Made by a program: the position numbers and the translations under genes. Below, piece by piece: positions 1 to 8,363 of a DNA stretch of 64,000 nucleotides. The first letter of the stretch is position 1; each line of letters starts with the position of its first letter. Source of the stretch: Clostridiales bacterium (lineage in GTDB: Bacteria > Bacillota > Clostridia > Peptostreptococcales > Anaerovoracaceae); assembly GCA_022766365.1 (NCBI GenBank), contig JALENW010000012.1, positions 36,583-100,582 of the forward strand, written 5' to 3'. The notes below the pieces were generated by a model. The model did not search any database, was not told where the DNA came from, and worked only from the letters and a program-made list of their open reading frames with translations.

Positions 1-694
1 TACAATTTATGAGGAACGGACTTTTAGCAAGTTCCGTAAAAAAGTCGTGGTTTATCATTCTATTTGTTTCATCATTAAGAGGAAGATGTATAGAAATGAT
101 ATCAGCATTTTTCTGTATTTCCTCAAGTGAAGCCTTGGAGACTCCCCCACTATCAAAAACGGATTCATTTACGAATGGATCATATGCCAATACGGTGCAG
201 CCGAAACCCAAGAATCTCTTGGAAACCTCCCTTGCGATACCGCCGAATCCGATAAGACCTATTACCTGAGAACTCATTCTGAAAAGGCTGTTGCCATAGG
301 CCTGATAATCCCAAACCTTCTTTTCCTTTACATCTCTGTTGAAGAGTGAAGTTTTCCGAACTAAATCGAGAGCCAAACTCATAGTGTGGTCGGCAACTTC
401 TTCTATGCAATAGAAAGGATTGTTGGAAACGAATACTCCGTTTTTCACTGCATGATTTACGTCTATATTGTTGAAACCGATTGCTGCAGAGCAAATGTAC
501 TTAAGGTTAGGAAGCTTGTCAAGCACGCAGGCTGACAAGGGTTCGTACACAGTTACAAGACATTCTGCCTCTTGGCAATTCTCTATGATTTCTTCCTCGG
601 TCTTACATGGTAAGTTGTGAAACTCCATGCTGTCATCCAGGTGATTTCGAATCATTTGAGGGTTCACATCTTCTGTAATCACAAATACCTTCAT
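1..694 (-). CDS. D-isomer-specific 2-hydroxyacid dehydrogenase, 5' part (runs off left edge)
   Basis: NAD-dependent reduction of a 2-keto acid to a D-2-hydroxy acid, or the reverse; the substrate cannot be told. The window holds the first 231 residues. The catalytic N-terminal flavodoxin-like part (about 1-100) is followed by a Rossmann fold with GFGGIA at 149-154 and an acidic residue (YDP, about 171-173) where NAD-specific enzymes bind ribose; SIHLPL near 201 is the usual family motif. The catalytic Arg/Glu/His would lie beyond the edge. The ATG at 694 is preceded by AAAAGGAGATT, a good ribosome binding site. It is transcribed away from cobT, with a 17-bp inverted repeat between them. There is no start-to-stop open frame inside the window because the gene is cut. 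Confidence 0.9.
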   Translation of the reverse strand, partial: MKVFVITEDVNPQMIRNHLDDSMEFHNLPCKTEEEIIENCQEAECLVTVYEPLSACVLDKLPNLKYICSAAIGFNNIDVNHAVKNGVFVSNNPFYCIEEVADHTMSLALDLVRKTSLFNRDVKEKKVWDYQAYGNSLFRMSSQVIGLIGFGGIAREVSKRFLGFGCTVLAYDPFVNESVFDSGGVSKASLEEIQKNADIISIHLPLNDETNRMINHDFFTELAKSPFLINC

Positions 695-749
695 GAACAA
701 TCTCCTTTTCATCTTCTCTACCGATGGCTTTTTGTATAAAACTCTACTG

Positions 750-786
750 TAATTCTAGCATAAAAAAGGTTTTTATGCTAGAATTA
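750..786. repeat. Perfect 17-bp inverted repeat, 3-nt spacer, in divergent intergenic region
   Basis: The arms TAATTCTAGCATAAAAA (750-766) and its exact reverse complement (770-786) flank AGG. It sits between the divergent dehydrogenase (start 694) and cobT (start 871). No T-run follows on either strand apart from arm bases, and neither flanking gene ends here, so an operator is more likely than a terminator. As RNA it would also form a strong hairpin. Confidence 0.75.
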
Positions 787-870
787 AATGGCATAGAACA
801 TGTATAAGAGAACCATATAATGTATAAAAGGCCGGAGAGATTCCTAAGCCCATCAGAGAGGAAGTAGTGT

Positions 871-2013
871 ATGGAAACCCAAGAGGAAAAATTACAAAGT
901 CTTGTAGCACAGATTGGCAAACCTTTCGAAGAGGTTATGGCACAAACCAGACACAGACAGGATTATCTTGTTAAACCGCCGGGGAGCCTTGGAAGACTCG
1001 AAGATATTTCTGCCAAGGTTGCAGGTATAACAGGTAAGGTCAAGACTCCAATAAGTAAATTTGCAATAGCGGTAATGTGTGCAGACAACGGAGTCGTTGA
1101 AGAAGGTGTAGCTTCGGCTCCGCAGTCGGTAACTCTTGCACAAACCATAAACTTCACTCGCAGGCTTACCGGAGTCGGTACTATGGCCAAGCATTTTAAC
1201 ATTCCTCTGCTAGTTATCGATGTGGGAGTAGCCATGCCTATTCCGGATGCTCTTTATACCGAAAATATGATCGGCGAAGACGGCAGAATTCCAACTGAAA
1301 TCGTCAATAGACGATTGGCTGATGGCACATGCAATTTGGCAAGGAAACCGGCCATGCCCAGAGAGGATGCTGTCAAGGCAATACTCATAGGGATAGAGGC
1401 AGCAAAAGCCATCAAGGATTCAGGAGCGGATGCTTTTGGAATTGGTGAGATGGGTATCGGGAACACTACATCAAGCTCATCTGTTTTGTGTGCTCTTACA
1501 AGAATCCCGGCAGAGGATGCTGTGGGACGTGGTGGAGGACTTAAGGACGAGGGTCTAAAGAAGAAAGTTGCCATTGTCAGAGAGGCGAGTAAAAGATGTA
1601 TTGAGGAAGGCTATGATGTCTTGGATATTCTCGCTAACGTAGGAGGATATGATATATGTGCTATGACGGGGGCTTTCCTGGGAGCCGGAATTTACAGGTT
1701 GCCGGTGGTGGTTGACGGAGTGATTTCAATTGTTGCTGCACTTGCTGCAAAAGCCGTCTCCCCTAATATAACGGATTTTATGTTCGCATCTCATAAGTCC
1801 AAGGAGCCGGGATATGAGGCTGCCATGAATGCTTTGGGACTTTATCCACTTTTTGATCTTCGAATGAGACTGGGTGAGGGAAGCGGATGTCCCATAGCTT
1901 TCAATATTCTGGAAACTGCCTCCTCAATAATCTGCGAAATGGCAACATTTGAAGAGGGTGAAATCAATGACGATTATATGACGGAGATCAGGGAGAAAAA
2001 TCTCTTTAATTAG
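871..2013 (+). CDS. cobT: Nicotinate-nucleotide--dimethylbenzimidazole phosphoribosyltransferase
   Basis: Transfers phosphoribose from nicotinate mononucleotide to a lower-ligand base such as dimethylbenzimidazole, giving alpha-ribazole-5'-phosphate for the cobalamin nucleotide loop; cytosolic. Family motifs are clear: the PPGSLGRLEDI base/NaMN loop near residue 35, the GIGEMGIGNTTSSSS phosphate-binding segment near 190, and RLGEGSG with the catalytic glutamate near 337. Length 380 is slightly above the usual 350. The ATG follows AGAGGAAG. It heads a cobT-cobU-cobS cluster. No cobalamin riboswitch features were seen in the 176 bases upstream; a possible -10 (TATAAT) is at 816-821 without a good -35. 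Confidence 0.96.
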   Translation: METQEEKLQSLVAQIGKPFEEVMAQTRHRQDYLVKPPGSLGRLEDISAKVAGITGKVKTPISKFAIAVMCADNGVVEEGVASAPQSVTLAQTINFTRRLTGVGTMAKHFNIPLLVIDVGVAMPIPDALYTENMIGEDGRIPTEIVNRRLADGTCNLARKPAMPREDAVKAILIGIEAAKAIKDSGADAFGIGEMGIGNTTSSSSVLCALTRIPAEDAVGRGGGLKDEGLKKKVAIVREASKRCIEEGYDVLDILANVGGYDICAMTGAFLGAGIYRLPVVVDGVISIVAALAAKAVSPNITDFMFASHKSKEPGYEAAMNALGLYPLFDLRMRLGEGSGCPIAFNILETASSIICEMATFEEGEINDDYMTEIREKNLFN

Positions 2014-2018
2014 GGGCA

Positions 2019-2114
2019 ATGCAAATTGTATCCGTGATTCCCGGCGTACGAGGCTGTCATCAGGTAATTGATAATATTATGGAGATGGGCGAGGCTAAAG
2101 GAGACAGATTATGA
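2019..2114 (+). CDS. Possible 31-residue ORF between cobT and cobU
   Basis: An ATG 5 bases after the cobT stop opens a 31-codon frame whose TGA overlaps the cobU ATG (ATGA), a layout typical of translational coupling. The upstream TAGGGG is a modest ribosome binding site. The product (MQIVSVIPG... to ...GDRL) resembles nothing I recognise. It may be a coupling ORF or chance. Confidence 0.2.
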   Translation: MQIVSVIPGVRGCHQVIDNIMEMGEAKGDRL

Positions 2115-2704
2115 AAGTGCTCATAAGCGGTGGAGCAAAAAACGGAAAATCCATGTACGCTCAAAGGGTTGCTAAGAATCTGGCCGAAGAGAAAGAGGTC
2201 CCCCTGTACTACGTGGCAACCATGGAGCCGGTGGACGATGAGGACAGAGCCAGAATCAAAAGACATGTAGAAGATAGGGCAGGGTGGGGCTTCATAACAA
2301 TAGAAGAACCATTGAAGCTTTCAAAAATTTTCAATGGGCATGGACAAAGATATTTATCTTTGGAGGAACCTGCGGATATTCCTGATGCGTCGGGGGTTTT
2401 TCTGGTAGATAGCTTAACGGCACTGCTCGGGAACAATATGTTCAGATCTGATGGCAAGATGTATTTGGGAGTCCTTGATGAAATGAAGGAGGACTTGGAT
2501 ACCTTTTCAAACATTGCAGGCGACATAGTTATGGTGTCGGATTTCATTAATTGTGACGGTTTTGACTTTGACGAAATTACAGAGAAATACCGTGAAAATC
2601 TGGCCATGCTGGAGCGTTTTCTTGCCGGAAAGTACGACAAGGTTGTGGAAATATCAGCGGGACAGGTCATTAGTTTTAAAGGAGAAATGAGCGGAGAAGG
2701 ATGA
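2111..2704 (+). CDS. cobU: Adenosylcobinamide kinase / adenosylcobinamide-phosphate guanylyltransferase
   Basis: Phosphorylates adenosylcobinamide and adds GMP to give adenosylcobinamide-GDP, the acceptor for CobS. Walker A GGAKNGKS is at 7-14. RIKRHVEDR near 48-56 carries the histidine (H52) that corresponds to the guanylylated His of enterobacterial CobU, and YYVATMEP at 33-40 is the expected second strand. The C-terminal third is diverged: the usual NEVG.GIVP segment is replaced by SDFINCDGFDFDE. That missing segment is present in the neighbouring short gene at 3491. The gene is preceded by AAAGGAGACAG and ends in an ATGA overlap with cobS. Confidence 0.9.
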   Translation: MKVLISGGAKNGKSMYAQRVAKNLAEEKEVPLYYVATMEPVDDEDRARIKRHVEDRAGWGFITIEEPLKLSKIFNGHGQRYLSLEEPADIPDASGVFLVDSLTALLGNNMFRSDGKMYLGVLDEMKEDLDTFSNIAGDIVMVSDFINCDGFDFDEITEKYRENLAMLERFLAGKYDKVVEISAGQVISFKGEMSGEG

Positions 2705-3477
2705 AGATAGTTACGGCATTTTTTATGGCATGGGGATATTTCCTTGCGCTTCCTTGCCCGTACAAAAAATGGGACGAGCACCAACGGCATTACATGCTTG
2801 GATTTTTGCCTGCTGTTGGAATAGTGGCAGGAGATTTGTGGTGCGTGTGGAGCCTTTTTCTTCAATATATCGGACTGCCCATATACATTGAAAGCATCGC
2901 AACTTTAACATTCATATTTTTCATCAGCGGATTCTTTCACCTGGATGGTTTTATGGATACATGTGATGCGCTTCTTTCCAGAAGAGATATGGCAGAGCGT
3001 CAGAGAATCCTGAAGGATTCAACGGTGGGAGCCTTTTCTGTAATCTCTGTGGTATTGCTGATTGCATGGTGGATTGTGATCTTTGTCATATCATTAAAAC
3101 GAGCCCCACTATGGGGACTTTTTCTAATCCCTGTAATCAGCCGGACCATGTCGGCGATTTGGGTTTTGACCTTGAAACCCATAGGACATAGCCAATATCG
3201 TGACGGTTTTACACGTGCTCAGAGAAAGAATGCATTAATCATGACAGTTTTTCTGGCTATTGCGGGAATCGTTATTGCTATGATAATTGCAGCATTGAGT
3301 GGGGCAGCTTTCTATTTACCCGTAGTATTAACAATCGGAATGGTTATAGCCTCCGGTGCCTGTATAGTTCACGCAACCGGGCAGCTGGGTGGAATGAGTG
3401 GTGACATTTCAGGGTTCAGCCTCTGCATGTCGGAACTTTTAGGCATTTTAATAGTAGCCCTGCTGATTCAGTTTTAA
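2701..3477 (+). CDS. cobS: Adenosylcobinamide-GDP ribazoletransferase (cobalamin synthase)
   Basis: Integral membrane enzyme that joins adenosylcobinamide-GDP with alpha-ribazole (phosphate) to complete the nucleotide loop. The 258-residue protein is strongly hydrophobic with about six to seven membrane spans. It contains the family acidic motif HLDGFMDTCDA (D82, D86, D89), which binds Mg2+, followed by DSTVGAF. The start overlaps the cobU stop by four bases, so the two are translationally coupled. AGCGGAGAAGG just upstream serves as ribosome binding site. Confidence 0.95.
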   Translation: MKIVTAFFMAWGYFLALPCPYKKWDEHQRHYMLGFLPAVGIVAGDLWCVWSLFLQYIGLPIYIESIATLTFIFFISGFFHLDGFMDTCDALLSRRDMAERQRILKDSTVGAFSVISVVLLIAWWIVIFVISLKRAPLWGLFLIPVISRTMSAIWVLTLKPIGHSQYRDGFTRAQRKNALIMTVFLAIAGIVIAMIIAALSGAAFYLPVVLTIGMVIASGACIVHATGQLGGMSGDISGFSLCMSELLGILIVALLIQF

Positions 3478-3490
3478 AATTGGAGTTTGT

Positions 3491-3886
3491 ATGAAGTTGA
3501 TATTTGGAGGAGCATATCAGGGCAAACTTGCGTATGCCCTTAAAAAATATAATTTGAGTGATGAGGACGTTTTTCACTGTCTTATGGGGACTCTTGATAT
3601 AGATATGGAGAAAACCGTTATAAACAGTCTTGAAAATTTCTCCAGAACTGCAGAAGAAAAGGGGGAAAATTCCAAGGATACTTTGATGGGAATAATCGAA
3701 GATACTCCGCCGGAGAAGCTTGAAAATAAAATCTTCATAGCCAGGGACATCTCTTGCGGAATTGTTCCAATGGACAGTCTGGAAAGATCTTGGCGAGAAA
3801 ACCACGGAAGAATGCTAATCGCACTTGCGGAGAGATGCAGTAAGGTTGAAAGGGTATTTTGTGGTATACCAATGCGGCTCAAGTAG
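3491..3886 (+). CDS. Short CobU-like protein with altered P-loop
   Basis: A 131-residue relative of adenosylcobinamide kinase. The N-terminus FGGAYQGKLAYA aligns with the CobU Walker A but has Leu13 in place of Ser/Thr after the lysine. The C-terminus DISCGIVPMDSLERSWRE, then GR...ALAERCSKVERVFCGIPMRLK in broken form, matches the CobU segment around NEVGMGIVP and the closing VSGIGVKIK. The middle of CobU, including the guanylylated His region, is missing. It lies 13 bases after cobS behind TTGGAG. It may be a non-kinase partner of CobU or an alternative kinase for another intermediate; its function is not established here. Confidence 0.75.
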   Translation: MKLIFGGAYQGKLAYALKKYNLSDEDVFHCLMGTLDIDMEKTVINSLENFSRTAEEKGENSKDTLMGIIEDTPPEKLENKIFIARDISCGIVPMDSLERSWRENHGRMLIALAERCSKVERVFCGIPMRLK

Positions 3887-3997
3887 CCGCGATTTAGTTT
3901 TTCAGAACCGATAAGTAATAGCTATACCGGTGAGAGAAGCCCGATAGGTCAGCTCTCGTGAGTTTTGTAATTTGTAATATATAGGAAGGAAATTTTG

Positions 3998-5689
3998 ATG
4001 GAGTCAATCATTTATATAATCCGGCATGGGATTACCAAGGGCAACCAGAAACGTTGGTACTACGGCGCATCTGATATATCACTTTCTCCACAGGGCAGAC
4101 GTGAGTTGGAACTCATAGCCAGAGACAATCCTTATCCTGTAGAGGATGATTATTCATTTTTTACTTCGGGACTTTCCCGTACTAAGGAGACACTTGAGAT
4201 TTTGTTCGGTGACAGGAATAGCACGGAGATAAAGGATCTTAATGAGATGAATTTCGGTTCTTTTGAGATGCATACATATGAGGAACTTGAGGATGACCCG
4301 GAATTTAAGAAATGGGTTTTTGATGAAACCTGGGATGTATCTTCGCCGGGAGGAGAATCTCGGAATGAATTTCATAGAAGGGTGAGTAGAGGAGCCAAGG
4401 AACTTTTTAAATTGCACGGAGAAAGGGTTAAGAAGTCGGACCGTTCAGAAGAAGTCTGCTCAATTGCGGTTCTTCATGGAGGAGTGATAGCGGCGATTCT
4501 TGGGGAGTATTTCCCGGACAGGGGAAAAACCTGGTGGGATCTGATTCCGCCTCCGGGCAGCGGATACAAACTCACGATGAAGACAGATGAAAATGGGACC
4601 GTCCCTGTGGCCTTTGAGGTTATGGATTACAGACCGAAGGATGCAGGTTACGATAAGGGCAGTCCTTCGGATAAGGCGCCAATTATAAAACTTGAGGGTT
4701 TGGTGAAAACTTTCAAGTCAAAGTCTGACACTGTGCAGGCGTTAAAGGGTATTGACTTGTCAATTTATAAGGGCGAAATATTTGGAATTATAGGCCTCTC
4801 AGGAGCCGGCAAGAGTACCATAGTCAGGTGTATGAATCTGCTTGAAAGGCCAACTTCAGGGCGTGTAATGGTTGATGGCGTGGACATGATGTCGTTAAGT
4901 AAGAAGGAGCTCAATCTCAAAAGACGAGAGATCGCCATGATTTTTCAGCAGTTCAATTTGCTCATGCAGAGAAATTGCCTTGAGAATATCTGTTTCCCAT
5001 TGGAAATTGCCGGCGTTTCCGGAGCGGAGGCGATTTCAAGAGCAAAACAGCTGCTTGAGGTAGTGGAACTCTCCGATAAGGCGAAGGCTTATCCGTCTCA
5101 ACTTTCAGGCGGACAGAAACAGAGGATTGCAATTGCAAGAGCGTTGGCAACAAACCCAAAAGTTCTTTTGTGTGACGAAGCCACAAGTGCGCTTGATCCG
5201 AAAACGACACGAGCAATTTTATCGTTGCTCAAGAGAATAAATGAAGAATATGGAATTACCATTGTCGTGATAACTCATGAGATGAGTGTTATTCAACAGA
5301 TATGTCATACTGTAGCAATTATTGATAATGGTGTCATTGCAGAAACCGGGCCTGTGACTGAAATATTTGCAAACCCTCAGACGGAAGCTGCCAAGAAGCT
5401 TGTGTTCCCGGGAAGGACTATGACAACAACCTATAGCGCAAAACGTCTTGTACGTATGGTTTTTGACGGCAGGTCGACGTTTGAACCTGTTATAAGCAAC
5501 ATGATTATGGCCTGCGGAGAACCTGTGAACATAATGTATGCCAATGTACAGAATATTGATGGAGTCTCTGTGGGACAGATGATCATACAGCTTTCCGAGG
5601 ACAGGAAAGCTGCGGATAAACAGCTTGAGTTTTTGAAGAGTCAGGGAATTAAATTTGATGAGATTGAGGAGGTGGGTATAGATGTTTAG
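3998..5689 (+). CDS. Fusion: CobC-type histidine phosphatase + methionine ABC transporter ATPase (MetN)
   Basis: One uninterrupted 563-residue frame holds two enzymes. Residues 1-205 are a histidine phosphatase: IIRHGITKGN with catalytic His10, and VLHGGVI with His160. After cobTUS this domain is best read as alpha-ribazole-5'-phosphate phosphatase (CobC). Residues about 210-228 form a polar linker. Residues 229-563 are a full MetN: Walker A GLSGAGKST (266-274), Q-loop FQQFN, signature LSGGQ (359-363), Walker B VLLCDEA, H-loop His407, and a C-terminal methionine-sensing NIL domain (about 475-555). The ATG at 3998 follows GGAAGG; a TTG at 3995 is less likely. An internal ATG at 4622 has only GAGG three bases away, so a separate MetN seems unlikely but not excluded. 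metI overlaps its end. Confidence 0.92.
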   Translation: MESIIYIIRHGITKGNQKRWYYGASDISLSPQGRRELELIARDNPYPVEDDYSFFTSGLSRTKETLEILFGDRNSTEIKDLNEMNFGSFEMHTYEELEDDPEFKKWVFDETWDVSSPGGESRNEFHRRVSRGAKELFKLHGERVKKSDRSEEVCSIAVLHGGVIAAILGEYFPDRGKTWWDLIPPPGSGYKLTMKTDENGTVPVAFEVMDYRPKDAGYDKGSPSDKAPIIKLEGLVKTFKSKSDTVQALKGIDLSIYKGEIFGIIGLSGAGKSTIVRCMNLLERPTSGRVMVDGVDMMSLSKKELNLKRREIAMIFQQFNLLMQRNCLENICFPLEIAGVSGAEAISRAKQLLEVVELSDKAKAYPSQLSGGQKQRIAIARALATNPKVLLCDEATSALDPKTTRAILSLLKRINEEYGITIVVITHEMSVIQQICHTVAIIDNGVIAETGPVTEIFANPQTEAAKKLVFPGRTMTTTYSAKRLVRMVFDGRSTFEPVISNMIMACGEPVNIMYANVQNIDGVSVGQMIIQLSEDRKAADKQLEFLKSQGIKFDEIEEVGIDV

Positions 5690-6326
5690 CATGTTAGCGA
5701 TACAGAGCCTTAACACTTTGTACATGACACTGGTGTCCACTCTATTTGCATATATATTCGGTTTGCCACTTGGGATAGCCCTTGTGGTGACAGGGAAGAA
5801 CGGAATCAGACCAAATGCTGTTGTGAATGTAATCTTGGGGACTCTGATAAATATATTCAGAGCGGTGCCATTTCTGATTTTGCTAATTGCGATAAGCCCT
5901 TTTACACAGCTTGTTACAGGAACAACAATAGGAATTGCGGCTACGATTGTGCCTCTTGTTGTTTCAGCAACGCCGTTTATAGCAAGGCTTGTTGAGGGGT
6001 CGGTTCTGGAGATAGATTCAGGTGTGATAGAAGCGGCTCAGTCTATGGGAGCCAGTGATTGGCAGATTGTCAGGAAGGTGATGCTCACAGAAGCAAAACC
6101 TGCAATACTTGTCGGAAGTGTAGTGGCTCTGGTTACGATACTCGGATATTCCGCAATGGCAGGCATTGTGGGCGGTGCAGGTCTTGGAGCTGTTGCCATC
6201 AACTATGGACTGTATAAATTTAACGCAGAAGTACAGTGGATAACGATTGCAGTTATCGTAATTTTAGTTCAGATTTTACAGGAACTCGGCATGTGGATTT
6301 CCAGAAGAACAGATAATAGAATTTAA
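5682..6326 (+). CDS. metI: Methionine ABC transporter permease
   Basis: Membrane channel subunit for methionine import, partner of the MetN ATPase and the MetQ lipoprotein. The 214-residue protein has five predicted membrane spans and the cytoplasmic coupling (EAA) loop EAAQSMGASDWQIVRKVM near residues 125-142, then GYSAMAGIVGGAG typical of MetI. The start lies inside the end of the metN part, behind GAGGAGG, giving tight translational coupling with the fusion gene. Confidence 0.95.
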   Translation: MFSMLAIQSLNTLYMTLVSTLFAYIFGLPLGIALVVTGKNGIRPNAVVNVILGTLINIFRAVPFLILLIAISPFTQLVTGTTIGIAATIVPLVVSATPFIARLVEGSVLEIDSGVIEAAQSMGASDWQIVRKVMLTEAKPAILVGSVVALVTILGYSAMAGIVGGAGLGAVAINYGLYKFNAEVQWITIAVIVILVQILQELGMWISRRTDNRI

Positions 6327-6408
6327 CCTGAAAATTTGTGATTTATGACAAATTTATAGGGTAAAAGTAAGGAGTTGTTTCAAATTTTAAATGGAAGGAA
6401 GATAAAAA

Positions 6409-7236
6409 ATGGAATCAAAGAAAAGCAAATTCCTGGCTGCAGTGATTGCCATCACTTTAGTATTAGGAGCATTTGTCATCACCGGCTGTAGAGAGAAAGA
6501 CAAGGGGGACAAGAAGATAAAGGTGGGTGCCAGTCCGGCTCCTCACGCTGAAATTCTCAAAGAGGCCAAGTCAGAACTTGAAAAAGAAGGCTATGATTTG
6601 GAGGTTGTGGAGTTTCAGGATTATGTTCAGCCTAATAAGGCTCTTGATGCAGGAGATATAGACGCAAATTATTTCCAGCATAAGCCATATATGGACGAAT
6701 TTAATGAAAAGCAGGGAACTAAGCTTGTCAGCATTGGAACCGTCCACTATGAACCGCTTGGACTTTATCAGGGAACAAAGAAAAGTATCGGTGAACTGTC
6801 GGAAGGGGACAAGGTAGCTGTACCGAACGATACTACAAACGAAGCACGTGCCCTGCTGCTGCTTGAAGCCCAAGGATTAATTAAACTTAAGAAAGATGTT
6901 GGTCTTACTGCAACAAAACAGGATATCGTTGAGAATCCGAAGAATCTTGAAATTGTTGAGCTTGAGGCCGCTGTTATTCCAAGGAGTATGTCATCTGTTG
7001 CAATGGGAGTTGTAAACGGAAACTATGCACTAAGTGCAGGACTCAAAGAGGATACTGCGATAGCATTTGAATCCTCCGATAGTGAAGCAGCTACAACTTA
7101 TGCCAATGTAATAGCTGTTAAAAAGGGAAATGAAAAAAGCGAGAAGTCAAAGGCATTATATAAGGCAATTACATCAGATAAAGTAAAGCAATTCATAGAG
7201 AAAAAGTATGGAAAAGCTGTAGTTCCTACTTTCTAG
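6409..7236 (+). CDS. metQ: Methionine-binding lipoprotein of the MetNIQ transporter
   Basis: Extracellular substrate-binding protein (NlpA/MetQ family) anchored by lipid. The N-terminus has a charged start, a hydrophobic stretch and the lipobox VITGC, with the lipidated Cys at residue 27. The mature part shows the family sequence: KVGASPAPHAEIL, DYVQPNKALDAGDIDANYFQH, and PNDTTNEARALLLL. The 275-residue length is normal. The ATG is 7-8 bases after GGAAGG. It is the last gene of the operon, followed by a strong terminator at 7267. No SAM-I riboswitch was seen ahead of the operon. Confidence 0.95.
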   Translation: MESKKSKFLAAVIAITLVLGAFVITGCREKDKGDKKIKVGASPAPHAEILKEAKSELEKEGYDLEVVEFQDYVQPNKALDAGDIDANYFQHKPYMDEFNEKQGTKLVSIGTVHYEPLGLYQGTKKSIGELSEGDKVAVPNDTTNEARALLLLEAQGLIKLKKDVGLTATKQDIVENPKNLEIVELEAAVIPRSMSSVAMGVVNGNYALSAGLKEDTAIAFESSDSEAATTYANVIAVKKGNEKSEKSKALYKAITSDKVKQFIEKKYGKAVVPTF

Positions 7237-7266
7237 GTTGGAAGACAGATTAAAAGACAATTTCAT

Positions 7267-7310
7267 CAGCCGTCCGGGAACTAGGCCATGGGACGGCTGA
7301 TTCTTTTATT
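7267..7310 (+). terminator. Rho-independent terminator of the cob/metNIQ operon
   Basis: The arms CAGCCGTCC (7267-7275) and GGACGGCTG (7291-7299) form a nine-pair GC-rich stem, followed by ATTCTTTTATT. It lies 30 bases after metQ and just before the convergent birA stop. Confidence 0.9.
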
Positions 7311-7325
7311 ATTCAGAGTTTCCAA

Positions 7326-8363
7326 TCATTCAACTTTAATACTGATTTCTCCGGTGGTCAGAGATTCAATCTGTCTCATTTTGGGACCTTCCATGTATTC
7401 TACCACAAGGCCGCCGTTATCATCTATATCAATCGCGTTTGCAGAAATAGGCTCGGCTCCGGGATGTGGAAATACAGAAATGCGTTTTCCAAGCACATTG
7501 GATCTGAGCCTGTAATCTTGCAGGAACTTAGGAGCGGTAGACCCACCTAGAGGAGTTTCAAACATGGAAATCGGAGTTTGTGCTTTTGGTTCCAGTTCCT
7601 TCAATATTTCTACGGTTTTATCGTATACAAGAGCTGCCAGCTTGCTTCTTGAGAAGGAGTTTCTCGTTTTGGAAATCGCCCCTGCAACATTTTTTATATT
7701 GTCAGGCATTGATGAGGGACTAAAGCAGTTGATTCCGATGCCTATCAGTATTTTGTCGATTTTACCCGTTTCAAGATTGGCTCCTGCCTCAGTCAGAATG
7801 CCGCAGACTTTTTTCTTGCCGATGAAAATATCGTTAACCCATTTGATTTTTGCCTTGACAGGAGCAATTTCTTCAATGGCCTTAGAGACAGAGACGGCCG
7901 TTGCAATTGTAACGAAGAGAGCCTTATCTATGGCGAATTTCGGTTTTATTCCAATCGTCATGTAGATACCCGTTCCGGCAGGAGAAAAGAACTCTCTGCC
8001 CATTCTGCCACGTCCGCCGGTCTGCTTATTAGCAATGACAAACAGAGGCTTATCAGACTTTATCTCTTCGGCGTGATTACCGGCAAAGTTGTTAGTTGAG
8101 TCGATACTGTCAAAAACATAGAGTTTTGCAGGTGATTTCAAGTGAGAAAGTATTGAACTTTCAGTTAAACTGTGTGCTCCGCCAACAAGTTTGTATCCCA
8201 CACGGGGGCGACTTTCTATTTCGTAGCCGTCCTCTCGAAGCTGTTCGATGGACTTCCAGATGGCATTCCTGGATACACCGAGGCGTTTTCCCAACTCCTG
8301 GCCTGAGTGATAACCTATATCTTCTGTCATCAATATATTTAAAACTTTGGTTCTGGTCAGCAT
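7326..8363 (-). CDS. birA: Biotin--[acetyl-CoA-carboxylase] ligase and biotin operon repressor
   Basis: Makes biotinyl-5'-AMP and transfers biotin to carrier proteins; the N-terminal domain makes it a repressor. Residues 1-60 form a winged helix (HSGQELGKRLGVSRNAIWK as recognition region). The catalytic domain follows, with DSIDSTNNFA near 85 and the ATP/biotin loop GGRGRMGREFFSPAGTG at 116-132, then KWVNDIFI. The C-terminal SH3-like domain is present. Length 345 fits the two-function form. The ATG follows TCAGGAGGTTTAA. A likely promoter is at 8437-8466 on the minus strand. Confidence 0.95.
   Translation of the reverse strand: MLTRTKVLNILMTEDIGYHSGQELGKRLGVSRNAIWKSIEQLREDGYEIESRPRVGYKLVGGAHSLTESSILSHLKSPAKLYVFDSIDSTNNFAGNHAEEIKSDKPLFVIANKQTGGRGRMGREFFSPAGTGIYMTIGIKPKFAIDKALFVTIATAVSVSKAIEEIAPVKAKIKWVNDIFIGKKKVCGILTEAGANLETGKIDKILIGIGINCFSPSSMPDNIKNVAGAISKTRNSFSRSKLAALVYDKTVEILKELEPKAQTPISMFETPLGGSTAPKFLQDYRLRSNVLGKRISVFPHPGAEPISANAIDIDDNGGLVVEYMEGPKMRQIESLTTGEISIKVE

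Noticed and set aside
787..870. Possible cobalamin riboswitch ahead of cobT
   Set aside because: The stretch is too short and has no B12-box-like conserved segment.
3887..3997. Possible SAM-I (S-box) or other methionine riboswitch before the metN fusion
   Set aside because: The conserved S-box blocks and a terminator are missing; only a weak GAGAG/CTCTC pairing is present.
4622..5689. Separate metN gene starting at the internal ATG
   Set aside because: GAGG lies only three bases before the ATG and the upstream frame is fully open and conserved as a phosphatase up to this point; fusion is the simpler reading, though internal initiation is not excluded.
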